From Flavobacterium sedimenticola (GTDB lineage: Bacteria; Bacteroidota; Bacteroidia; Flavobacteriales; Flavobacteriaceae): 64,000 bases of DNA. A program made the position numbers and the translations under genes. Below are positions 25,593-33,754 of this stretch, in pieces. Within the stretch, counting starts at the first letter, position 1; each line of letters opens with the position of its first letter. The stretch is from contig NZ_JASGBP010000003.1 in NCBI RefSeq assembly GCF_030053345.1, positions 278,249 through 342,248 of the forward strand. Direction: 5' to 3'. A model generated the notes under the pieces. The model was given only the letters and a program-made list of their open reading frames with translations, did not search any database and was not told where the DNA came from.

Positions 25593-25615
25593 TGAAAAAT
25601 CTTATAAATTAAAAT

Positions 25616-25623
25616 CAAATATA
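25616..25623 (-). promoter_or_regulatory. -7 box for comM
   Basis: On the minus strand this reads TATATTTG, 24 bases before the comM ATG. It matches the TAnnTTTG consensus and would also transcribe into the recombinase operon, as no terminator is seen between. Confidence 0.5.
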
Positions 25624-25716
25624 AGTAATGTTTTACAAATTTATTTTGAGAAGTTTAAAATAATTTTAATAAACTACTTTAAAATTTAGCCTTAATTTTG
25701 TTTAAATCTCTTTTTT

Positions 25717-26913
25717 ATGAAAATGGAAAAGCAAATCCTTCGTGAGAATAGACGTCTGAGAGTGCTAGAGGACTACAAAATTCTTGACACTAAAAACGAG
25801 AGTGACTTTGATGAAATAACCAAATTGGCTTCTGAAATATGTCATACCCCTATTTCATTAATTTCATTTATTGATAGTAATCGACAATGGTTTAAGTCGA
25901 CTCACGGACTATCTATCAAAGAAACACCACGAAATGTTTCCTTTTGTACCCATACCATTCAGGGTGATTCTCTTTTTGTGATTGAAAACGCCAGAGATGA
26001 TGAGCGCTTCAAAAATTCGCCTCTGGTGGTTAACGACCCCAGTATTGTTTTTTATGCCGGAATCCCTTTAACAGATGCGGAAGGATTCTCGTTAGGCACG
26101 TTGTGTGTAATAGACAATAAAGCTAAAAAACTCAATGAATTTCAAACTAATGCCCTCAAAACACTGGGCAGACAGGTAGTCCGGCTGTTGGAACTCAGAA
26201 AACTGAATTATCAGTTAAATTTAAGAAATAACATCCTGAACACCAATTACAAGAATTTAGAACATTTTTCTCGTGTGATTTCACATGATATGAAATCTCC
26301 GCTAAACAACATTCTGAGTTTGACCGATTTGTTGCAACAGGAGTATAGCAAGAGGTATAATGATGATAACAAAATATACATAGATTACATCAAAGAATCT
26401 TCCTTAAAATTAAAAGACTATATCGATGCTACTTTAAAAACGTACAAGGACGGTAACGCTTCAATCAAAGAAAAAGAATTCTTTACCATCAACAGCATTG
26501 TAAGAAACTGTAACAAACTACTCAATCCGACCAAAGAATTCGACATCAGCTTAAGCAACAACATTGAAATCTTTAATTACAAGTCATACTTCGAACAAAT
26601 TCTTCTGAATCTAATCAGCAATGCCATAAAATACAACGACAAGTCCAAAGTTGTCATTATCATCGATGCTGACATCCAAGACGGTTACTGCCATTTGAGT
26701 ATCAAAGACAATGGTATGGGCATAGAAAATGACAAAATAGATGAAATTTTTGAGATGTTTACCATACTGGATAAAGTAGACCGATTTAACAACGTAGGAA
26801 CCGGTATTGGTCTTTCGACAGTGAAAAACTTAGTGGAAAGAATTGATGGCGAAATTAGTGTAAAATCTACTTTGGGTGTCGGAACCGAATTTATTATCAA
26901 ATTCAAACCTTAA
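25717..26913 (+). CDS. GAF-domain sensor histidine kinase
   Basis: A 398-residue soluble kinase. Residues 25-160 form a GAF domain (ICHTPISLISFIDSNRQWFKS, FYAGIPLTDAEGFSLGTLCVID), followed by a dimerisation helix with the phospho-acceptor segment SHDMKSPLNNI (His190). The C-terminal HATPase domain has N-box NLISNAIKYND, G1 DNGMGIE and G2 GTGIGLSTVK. No membrane segments are present, so it senses an internal signal. No response regulator lies next to it. A -7-like TAATTTTG at 25693-25700 is 17 bases before the ATG. Its stop lies two bases from the convergent patatin gene. Confidence 0.9.
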   Translation: MKMEKQILRENRRLRVLEDYKILDTKNESDFDEITKLASEICHTPISLISFIDSNRQWFKSTHGLSIKETPRNVSFCTHTIQGDSLFVIENARDDERFKNSPLVVNDPSIVFYAGIPLTDAEGFSLGTLCVIDNKAKKLNEFQTNALKTLGRQVVRLLELRKLNYQLNLRNNILNTNYKNLEHFSRVISHDMKSPLNNILSLTDLLQQEYSKRYNDDNKIYIDYIKESSLKLKDYIDATLKTYKDGNASIKEKEFFTINSIVRNCNKLLNPTKEFDISLSNNIEIFNYKSYFEQILLNLISNAIKYNDKSKVVIIIDADIQDGYCHLSIKDNGMGIENDKIDEIFEMFTILDKVDRFNNVGTGIGLSTVKNLVERIDGEISVKSTLGVGTEFIIKFKP

Positions 26914-26914
26914 A

Positions 26915-27820
26915 TCAAGGCAAATTATCACTCATAAACTCGCTTTTGTTTCTGGCGTAGTCATAGCCTTTGTGCCACCAATCTTTCATTTTGTCTTTGT
27001 TAAAGATGAGTGCATTATCGGTAAGTTGTGTAGGTGTGTAGTACAAGTTGAGTTTGGCATCCTTATTTTTAGCCGCTAATTTTCCGATGGTAATATCGTG
27101 TTTTTCTACTTGTGTCAACAACGTTTGAAACAAATCAATCATTAAGGAAAAAGGATTTCGTCCAATTTTTTTCGGACGCATTTGGACTTCCGTTTCCAAG
27201 ATAATCACATCTACTTCGGTCGCACCGCGCTTAATTGCTTCGCGGATAGGCACCAAACTGGAAAATCCGCCATCGCCGTATTCGTAACCGTTTTTGGTCA
27301 CCAAAGACATAAACGGAATGTAGTTGCAGGAAATCCAAATCCACTCGCAAAACTCGTCGTAATCGAAGTCTTTTATCGATTTGTATTCGACTTCGTTCTT
27401 GGAAAGATTGGTCACCGTAACAACGACTTCACAGCCGGTTGACTTTAATAGTGTAAATTCGGCCAGCGTAAAATTTTCCTTGATGTATGCTAAAAGTTTG
27501 TGACTTTCCCCAAAAGTGCGTTTTCCTTTGAAAAATTGCTTGATGACATTCCAGTGATTGATGGAAACCGTTTCGTTGGGCGTATTCTTATTTTTAACTA
27601 CAAACGGACTCACATCAAAAATGCTGCGCATATTGACATTGGAATAAATAGTATAGATTTTATTCACTTCACCCAAAGCCAAATGCGGTATCAGTAAACT
27701 TCCCGTAGAACTGCCGATTAAAATATCATACGCACAGCCATTTTCCTGCATCAAATACTGCGCTACGCCACCGGCAAACGCGCCTTTACTCCCGCCACCT
27801 GAAATCACTAATGCTCTCAT
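26915..27820 (-). CDS. Patatin-like phospholipase
   Basis: A 301-residue lipid acyl hydrolase with the catalytic Ser/Asp dyad of patatins: oxyanion loop GGGSKG at 8-13, nucleophile elbow GSSTG at 36-40 (Ser38), and DGGF for the Asp. It has no signal peptide and no outer-membrane beta barrel, unlike the two-domain patatins common in this phylum, so it is probably cytoplasmic. It overlaps the stop of the M1 peptidase gene by four bases (ATGA), so the two are translationally coupled. Confidence 0.9.
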   Translation of the reverse strand: MRALVISGGGSKGAFAGGVAQYLMQENGCAYDILIGSSTGSLLIPHLALGEVNKIYTIYSNVNMRSIFDVSPFVVKNKNTPNETVSINHWNVIKQFFKGKRTFGESHKLLAYIKENFTLAEFTLLKSTGCEVVVTVTNLSKNEVEYKSIKDFDYDEFCEWIWISCNYIPFMSLVTKNGYEYGDGGFSSLVPIREAIKRGATEVDVIILETEVQMRPKKIGRNPFSLMIDLFQTLLTQVEKHDITIGKLAAKNKDAKLNLYYTPTQLTDNALIFNKDKMKDWWHKGYDYARNKSEFMSDNLP

Positions 27821-29907
27821 GGTTTTTCGGATAAAAGTTTTTGCAACTGATTTTTCTCGTTCTCGGGCAATGACGGCAACAAATCTTCAAAGGTCTTTCG
27901 GTAACTGTCAACTGTCAAAAGTTGTCGAATGTAGTCACGGGCAAATTTGGTGAATTGCCATTTGTGATGTGTAGTGGCATTGATTACATTTTTTAAAATC
28001 GGAATATCAACCGGTTGTTTCACCTGAACGATATTATTCAAGGCATTCTGACGGACCGAGCTTTCGTAAAGCGGCGACGTGTATTCAAGTAATTCGTTAT
28101 AATAATGAATACTCTCGTCACTTTCTTTGGCATCATGTAACAGGGAAAGCGTCAAAAATAAAATTCGCAAACTCTTATCATTGCCGCCTGTCCAATTTTT
28201 GGCTTTCGCCAGATAAAAATCGCGACTCTCAGGAAAGTTCTTCCACAAATTCATCAAGGCAATTTCTTTAGTTTCATAAGAGGCATCATCCAAAAGCGAT
28301 TCGTACTGCGCTTTAAACACTGTCGGAATCTCGGTGGTAAATTCGGCCACCGCCTGGCGGACTTTGACATCGTTGGTTAATAAGGCCAGCTGCAAGTAGT
28401 CTTTTTTGTCTTCAAACGGAACATCCTTTAATTGATAAATAATTTCGGTTTTCACCGGATAAAAAACAGCTGACTGTAACAACTCGGCAAAACGTTGTCT
28501 GTTTTCGGCCAACGTTTTTTTACGCAACTGCTGCACTTCGAAAAGCGTTTGCATAAACTTGCTTTTCTTGAGCAAAGTATTGGCTTCTTCGGTTTGAAAT
28601 CGGTGATCTTCGAGCCAGGTTTTTTTAAATTTTTCAGTATCGAAAGCAGGCGCCGCTTTTTTGATTTCGGCCAAAAAATCATCGGTCTCTACATTTTTAT
28701 ATTGATACTTTTTCAAATACGATTTGACCGCTTTTTGGAATAATTTGGGCCCGATGGCTTCGCGAATCGTATGCAATGCCCAAGCGCCTTTTTGATAAAA
28801 CGACAACGAACTGGCTTTTTCATGCATTACCGGAATCGTATCGGTTTTGGCGGCATTGCGCAATTGCAAAGAGGTTCGGTACAACTGATGGTAAAAATAA
28901 TCATCGCCAAAAACGGCGCGCTCCGCCAACAAGGCATAATAGGTAGCAAAACCTTCCTGCAGCCAATGGTGTTTCCCGGATTTTGCCGTAATTAAATCGC
29001 CAAACCACTGATGTGCTAACTCGTGGGCATTCACATTGACGTAATTTCGGTCGTTAAAACCAATGTCATCCACCACAAAATCTTGCGCAAAAAGGGTACA
29101 GCTGGTATTTTCCATACCGGCATACAAAAAATCTTCTACCGGAATTTGCTTGTAAATTTGCCATGGATATCTAAACCCGATTTCTTTTTCCAAATAATCG
29201 AATAATCGCTTCGAATGACGGTAGGTGGCTTCAAATTTGGCAGTATCTTTCGGCTGAATAAATAGTTGCAACGGAATCCCCGATTGGGAAGCAACCACTT
29301 TGTTTCTGAAATCACCTATAGCTACCGCCAGCAAATACGAACTCATCGGCTTTTGCATTTCGTATTTCCAAATTTCGCGATTGTTGAATTGGAGTCGGTC
29401 TTTTAGAACCCCGTTGGCAATGATGACCTCATTAGATGCCTTTTCCTGTTTTGGAAAAAATTCCACATTCAAATGAAACACCACTTTCTCGTTCACATCG
29501 TCAAAGCTCGGAAACCAATGACTGGTATATTTGCCTTGGCCTTGCGTCCAAACCTGCCGCACAGGATTTCCGATAAAGTACAGGGTTTGTTTGGGAAACG
29601 CTTCATACGTAAACGTAACCGTATTTTTTCCTTTTTTAAAGCCTTCAAAAAGGTTTAATGACTTTCCCGAATTGGCAAATGGAACCGGTTTGCCGTTGAT
29701 TTTAACTCCGGAGAACGTCATTTTTTGCGCATCTATCTTGATGGTATCAATCGTCTCTTTAACCTCAAAAACATACGTAACAGTCCCGGTAACTTTGCGT
29801 TCGAGTGCCGAAATCACGATATTACCACGAGCGGTTTTGAAATCCACCTTTTGGATTTGCTGTGCAAAGGTAAAAGCCGTAATGAAAAGGAAAAACAGTA
29901 GGCGCAT
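27817..29907 (-). CDS. M1 family metallopeptidase (aminopeptidase), exported
   Basis: A 696-residue zinc aminopeptidase. A signal peptide (MRLLFFLFITAFTFAQ) is followed by the N-terminal beta domain, the substrate-binding exopeptidase motif GMEN at 264-267, and the zinc site HELAHQW at 295-301 with the third ligand Glu318. The C-terminal helical part is HEAT-like. The likely role is peptide breakdown in the periplasm. It is the first gene of a pair with the patatin gene. Start chosen at the only ATG that gives a complete signal peptide. Confidence 0.92.
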   Translation of the reverse strand: MRLLFFLFITAFTFAQQIQKVDFKTARGNIVISALERKVTGTVTYVFEVKETIDTIKIDAQKMTFSGVKINGKPVPFANSGKSLNLFEGFKKGKNTVTFTYEAFPKQTLYFIGNPVRQVWTQGQGKYTSHWFPSFDDVNEKVVFHLNVEFFPKQEKASNEVIIANGVLKDRLQFNNREIWKYEMQKPMSSYLLAVAIGDFRNKVVASQSGIPLQLFIQPKDTAKFEATYRHSKRLFDYLEKEIGFRYPWQIYKQIPVEDFLYAGMENTSCTLFAQDFVVDDIGFNDRNYVNVNAHELAHQWFGDLITAKSGKHHWLQEGFATYYALLAERAVFGDDYFYHQLYRTSLQLRNAAKTDTIPVMHEKASSLSFYQKGAWALHTIREAIGPKLFQKAVKSYLKKYQYKNVETDDFLAEIKKAAPAFDTEKFKKTWLEDHRFQTEEANTLLKKSKFMQTLFEVQQLRKKTLAENRQRFAELLQSAVFYPVKTEIIYQLKDVPFEDKKDYLQLALLTNDVKVRQAVAEFTTEIPTVFKAQYESLLDDASYETKEIALMNLWKNFPESRDFYLAKAKNWTGGNDKSLRILFLTLSLLHDAKESDESIHYYNELLEYTSPLYESSVRQNALNNIVQVKQPVDIPILKNVINATTHHKWQFTKFARDYIRQLLTVDSYRKTFEDLLPSLPENEKNQLQKLLSEKP

Positions 29908-30008
29908 TTCGTGTGAATTAGTAGTTACGAATATACAGAATTACACTTTATGCGTATCCCAATTTTAAATTAAAAAACTATCTTCGCTATAGTTTTTAAC
30001 AATCTGAG

Positions 30009-32555
30009 ATGTCCAACAATCTTCTCCAAACCCCTATCGAATACCTCAAAGGCGTCGGCCCGCAACGCGGTGAATTGTTACGCAAAGAGTTAGGCATTCA
30101 CCGGTACGAAGATCTGTTGAATTTTTACCCGAATCGGTACATCGACAGAACGCGTTATTATAAAATCAGAGAACTCCATAACAATCCGGCCGAGGTTCAA
30201 ATTATCGGCAAGATTGTTCATGTCAAAACAGTAGAATTCGGCAAAGCCAAAAAACGTTTGGTGGCGACGTTTACCGATGAAAGCGGCATTATGGAACTCA
30301 CCTGGTTTCAGGGAATCAAATGGATTCGCGATAGTTTGAAACTCAACACACCTTATGTAATTTTCGGAAAAGTAACCCAATTCAACGGGCAATACAGCAT
30401 GGCGCATCCGGAAATGGAATTGTTTACCGAGCACGAACAAAGCTTGCGCACGGCCTTACAGCCGGTATATCCATCCACCGAAACCTTGACCAATCGCGGT
30501 GTTTCGAATCGGGTTATCAATAAAATGATGCAGCAACTTTTTTTGGAAACCCAAGCCAAGTTTATCGAAACTTTGCCGCACTATTTGTTAGATGAATTAA
30601 AGCTGATTCCCAAAAATGCGGCGCTGTTTAACATCCATTTTCCGAAAAGTCCGGAGTTGTTGGCTAAGGCACAATTCCGATTAAAGTTTGAAGAACTGTT
30701 TTTTATACAACTGCAACTCATCACCAAAAACCTCATCCGTAAACACAAAATTAAAGGGCATCCGTTTACCGTGGTTGGCGAAAACTTTAATAATTTCTAC
30801 CAAAATCACTTGCCGTTTGAACTGACGAATGCGCAAAAGAAAGTGCTCAAAGAAATTCGTAATGATATGGGCAGCAATGCCCAAATGAACCGCTTATTAC
30901 AAGGCGATGTGGGTTCGGGTAAAACCATAGTAGCATTGATGGCAATGCTGATTGCCTTAGATAACGGATTTCAAAGTTGCATGATGGCTCCGACCGAAAT
31001 TTTGGCAACCCAACATTATAACGGATTAACCGAATTAGCCAAAGATTTAAACCTCAATATCAAGATATTGACCGGTTCGACCAAAGCTGCCGAGCGCAAA
31101 ATCATTCATGAAGAATTGGAAAACGGAACATTGCACATTCTTATCGGCACACACGCTTTATTGGAAGATAAAGTACAGTTTCACCAACTGGGTTTGGCTA
31201 TTATTGATGAACAACACCGTTTCGGAGTGGAACAACGGTCGAAGTTGTGGCAAAAAGGAAGCCTTCCTCAATCCTTCCAAAGGAAGGAAGTTGAAAAAGT
31301 GATTCAAAAATATAAAACGGCTCGACCTTCAACCTATAATCTATTAAAAGAACTTAAAAATCAGAATAAAAAAAGTAACACTCAAGCAGAAATAACCTTA
31401 TGGGAATGTTTGCGAAATAAAAATTTGGGGTATAAATTCAGGAAGCAACACATCATTGACTTGTTTATTGTTGACTTTGTTTGTATTGAGAAGAAACTTA
31501 TTGTGGAAGTTGATGGTGGCTATCACAACACTATCGAACAAAAAGAAGCAGATGAAATGCGAACACAAATCCTCAATGAATTAGGCTTTAAGGTTATACG
31601 ATTTAGTAATGAAGAAGTTATTGGAAATACAGATAAAGTAATTGAAAAAATCAGCGCAATATTGGAAAGCCTCCCCGCCGGGGAGGTTGGTGGGGCTCCT
31701 ATCCCGCCACATATTTTGGTCATGACAGCCACGCCTATTCCGCGTACCTTGGCCATGAGTTTGTATGGCGATTTGGATATTTCGGTTATCGACGAATTAC
31801 CGCCGGGCCGAAAACCCATACAAACCGTACATCGTTACGATAGCAATCGCTTAAAAGTGTGGAAATTCATTAAAGATGAAATTGCTAAAGGACGTCAAAT
31901 CTACATCGTATATCCGTTAATCAAAGAAAGTGAAACCATGGATTACAAGGATTTGATGGATGGTTACGAGAGTATTTCCCGCGATTTTCCGTTACCGAAA
32001 TACAGCATTTCGATGGTGCACGGTAAAATGAAACCCGCCGACAAGGATGCCGAAATGAAGCGCTTCGCCGAAGGCAAAACCAATATCATGGTAGCCACTA
32101 CCGTCATTGAAGTAGGCGTTAACGTACCCAATGCCAGTGTGATGATTATTGAAAGTGCCGAGCGTTTCGGTTTATCACAACTCCATCAGTTGCGCGGTCG
32201 CGTAGGTCGAGGTGCCGAACAGAGTTATTGCATTTTAATGACTTCGTTCAAACTCTCCAACGAGAGTAAAATTCGCTTAGAAACCATGTGCAAAACCAAC
32301 GATGGTTTCGAGATTGCCGAAGTCGATTTAAAATTGCGCGGGCCCGGTGATATTATGGGCAAACAGCAAAGCGGTGTGTTGAATTTACAAATAGCCGATT
32401 TGGTGAAAGACAAAGAAATTTTGCTTTTGGCCCGCCACGAAGCTTTAAAACTACTCAAAAAAGATGCTTCCATGGCACTGCCCGAACATCAAACGCTTCG
32501 AGCGGTTTTCATCGAATTGACCAAAAAGAAAAATATCTGGAATTACATCAGCTAA
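30009..32555 (+). CDS. recG: ATP-dependent DNA helicase RecG with in-frame endonuclease-domain insertion
   Basis: RecG regresses stalled forks and migrates branched DNA. The wedge domain (about 1-230), Walker A GDVGSGKT (299-306), DEQH (400-403), TATP (about 573) and the C-terminal helicase motifs (VATTVIEVGVNVPNA, QLRGRVGRG) are intact. At 848 residues it is about 150 longer than usual. The extra part, about 418-566, lies between motif II (DEQHRFGVEQRSKLWQKG) and motif III (HILVMTATPIPRTLA) and is a DUF559/Vsr-like endonuclease domain. Without it the length is 699, normal for RecG. No stop or frameshift is present, so the helicase may still work with the extra loop. Confidence 0.95.
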   Translation: MSNNLLQTPIEYLKGVGPQRGELLRKELGIHRYEDLLNFYPNRYIDRTRYYKIRELHNNPAEVQIIGKIVHVKTVEFGKAKKRLVATFTDESGIMELTWFQGIKWIRDSLKLNTPYVIFGKVTQFNGQYSMAHPEMELFTEHEQSLRTALQPVYPSTETLTNRGVSNRVINKMMQQLFLETQAKFIETLPHYLLDELKLIPKNAALFNIHFPKSPELLAKAQFRLKFEELFFIQLQLITKNLIRKHKIKGHPFTVVGENFNNFYQNHLPFELTNAQKKVLKEIRNDMGSNAQMNRLLQGDVGSGKTIVALMAMLIALDNGFQSCMMAPTEILATQHYNGLTELAKDLNLNIKILTGSTKAAERKIIHEELENGTLHILIGTHALLEDKVQFHQLGLAIIDEQHRFGVEQRSKLWQKGSLPQSFQRKEVEKVIQKYKTARPSTYNLLKELKNQNKKSNTQAEITLWECLRNKNLGYKFRKQHIIDLFIVDFVCIEKKLIVEVDGGYHNTIEQKEADEMRTQILNELGFKVIRFSNEEVIGNTDKVIEKISAILESLPAGEVGGAPIPPHILVMTATPIPRTLAMSLYGDLDISVIDELPPGRKPIQTVHRYDSNRLKVWKFIKDEIAKGRQIYIVYPLIKESETMDYKDLMDGYESISRDFPLPKYSISMVHGKMKPADKDAEMKRFAEGKTNIMVATTVIEVGVNVPNASVMIIESAERFGLSQLHQLRGRVGRGAEQSYCILMTSFKLSNESKIRLETMCKTNDGFEIAEVDLKLRGPGDIMGKQQSGVLNLQIADLVKDKEILLLARHEALKLLKKDASMALPEHQTLRAVFIELTKKKNIWNYIS
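31260..31706 (+). mobile_element. DUF559-type endonuclease element inserted in frame in recG, flanked by palindromes
   Basis: About 447 bases encode a complete small PD-(D/E)XK endonuclease of the DUF559/Vsr-like type: AEITLWECLRNKNLGYKF, KQHIIDLFIVDFVCIEKKL, IVEVDGGYHNTIEQKEADEM, and LNELGFKVIRFSNEEVI. Each end carries a palindrome: CCTTCC-AAA-GGAAGG (31273-31287) and CCTCCCC-GCC-GGGGAGG (31670-31686). The ends lack intein splicing residues (no Cys or Ser followed by a His-Asn end). In my knowledge stand-alone DUF559 genes with palindromic flanks are common in Bacteroidetes, so this looks like a mobile unit that landed in frame. Confidence 0.85.
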
Positions 32556-32667
32556 TCAATAGTTGTACCTACAAGTGTTAAATAAAAATTAACTGTACTG
32601 CCGCTTTCATTGGTAAGAATTAGTTTTGCAATAGCAACTATCATCTAACTTACACGCTTCATCTTTC

Positions 32668-33726
32668 ATGAAAATAAAAAACATAGTCATCGCCGTTATT
32701 GTTATTGCTTTGGGCGGAATGATAGCCTACAGAATCACTAAAAACAAAGCCGAGAACGACAAAGGGAAGGATAAAAACGGTAAAAAACCGACTACTTCAG
32801 TTAGTGCTTATGTCGTTAAGGGACAAGATTTCTCCAATACGATTTCGCTTTCCGGTTCCATTGAAGCCAATGAGCAAATTGACATCCGAAGCGAAGTTTC
32901 GGGTATTGTAGAAACTATTGCTTTCACCGAAGGCAGTTCGGTAAACAAAGGACAAGTGTTGTTTAAAGTCAATGATATCGAGCTACGCGCCCAATTAGCA
33001 CAAGCCAAAACTAAAGAAAGCTTGGCTTCCGAGAATGAGAGAAGAGCCAAATTGTTGCTACAAAAAGAAGCCATCAGCCAAGAAGAATATGACATCGCCA
33101 GCGCCGATTATCGCACGGCCAAAGCACAAACGCAATTGATACAGGCCCAAATCGGTAAAACGACGGTGCGAGCGCCGTTTTCAGGAAAAATCGGGCTGCG
33201 CAGCATTTCTCCCGGAACCTATGTCACCCCGGCCACATTAATTGCCAAGTTGGTGAGTACCAATCCGCTCAAAATCACGTTTTCGATTCCGGAAAAATAC
33301 GCTACTGAAATCAGTAAAAACAACACCATTACGTTTACGGTTCCCAATGTAAAGGAAACCTTTACGGCGAAAATCTATGCTTTAGAGCCTGCCATCGAAG
33401 CGACCACTCGTACGTTACAAATCAGGGCCTTAACCGATAATTCGAATGGGAAGTTATTGCCGGGTACTTTTGCCAACATCGAATTACCCTTGAAAAACAT
33501 CAAAGACGCCATCATTATTCCTACAGAAGCGATTATACCAATTCAGGACGGTAAAAAAGTATTCATTGCCAACAACGGTAAAGCCAAAGAAGTAAAAGTG
33601 GAGACCTTAACACGAACCGATAAAGATGTAGTCATTACCAGCGGATTAAAAATCGGCGATACGGTGTTGACTTCCGGTGTCATGTCATTAAAGGAGGAAG
33701 CTGACATTAAAGTAAAAGTCAAGTAA
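32668..33726 (+). CDS. RND efflux periplasmic adaptor (HlyD/AcrA family)
   Basis: A 352-residue membrane fusion protein joining inner-membrane pump and outer-membrane channel. It has an N-terminal anchor (IKNIVIAVIVIALGGMIAY), a biotinyl-lipoyl half (SGSIEANEQIDIRSEVSGIVETI), a helical hairpin (QAKTKESLASENERRAKLLLQKEAISQEEYD), the second lipoyl half (TTVRAPFSGKIGLRSISPGTYV) and the beta-barrel and proximal domains. It is first in an adaptor-pump-channel operon (gaps of 28 and 2 bases). A possible -7 box TAGTTTTG lies at 32621-32628. The substrate is unknown. Confidence 0.93.
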   Translation: MKIKNIVIAVIVIALGGMIAYRITKNKAENDKGKDKNGKKPTTSVSAYVVKGQDFSNTISLSGSIEANEQIDIRSEVSGIVETIAFTEGSSVNKGQVLFKVNDIELRAQLAQAKTKESLASENERRAKLLLQKEAISQEEYDIASADYRTAKAQTQLIQAQIGKTTVRAPFSGKIGLRSISPGTYVTPATLIAKLVSTNPLKITFSIPEKYATEISKNNTITFTVPNVKETFTAKIYALEPAIEATTRTLQIRALTDNSNGKLLPGTFANIELPLKNIKDAIIIPTEAIIPIQDGKKVFIANNGKAKEVKVETLTRTDKDVVITSGLKIGDTVLTSGVMSLKEEADIKVKVK

Positions 33727-33754
33727 ATTCAACCATCTCAAATCTCAAATTACA

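Noticed and set aside
29531..29968. Rightward 145-codon frame opposite the M1 peptidase start
   Set aside because: It is antisense to the signal peptide and N-domain of a clear M1 peptidase and has no recognisable protein character.
31260..31706. Intein in RecG
   Set aside because: The extra domain lacks a Cys or Ser with block-A context at its start and a His-Asn followed by Cys, Ser or Thr at its end. The domain is DUF559-like, not LAGLIDADG or HNH within a Hint fold.
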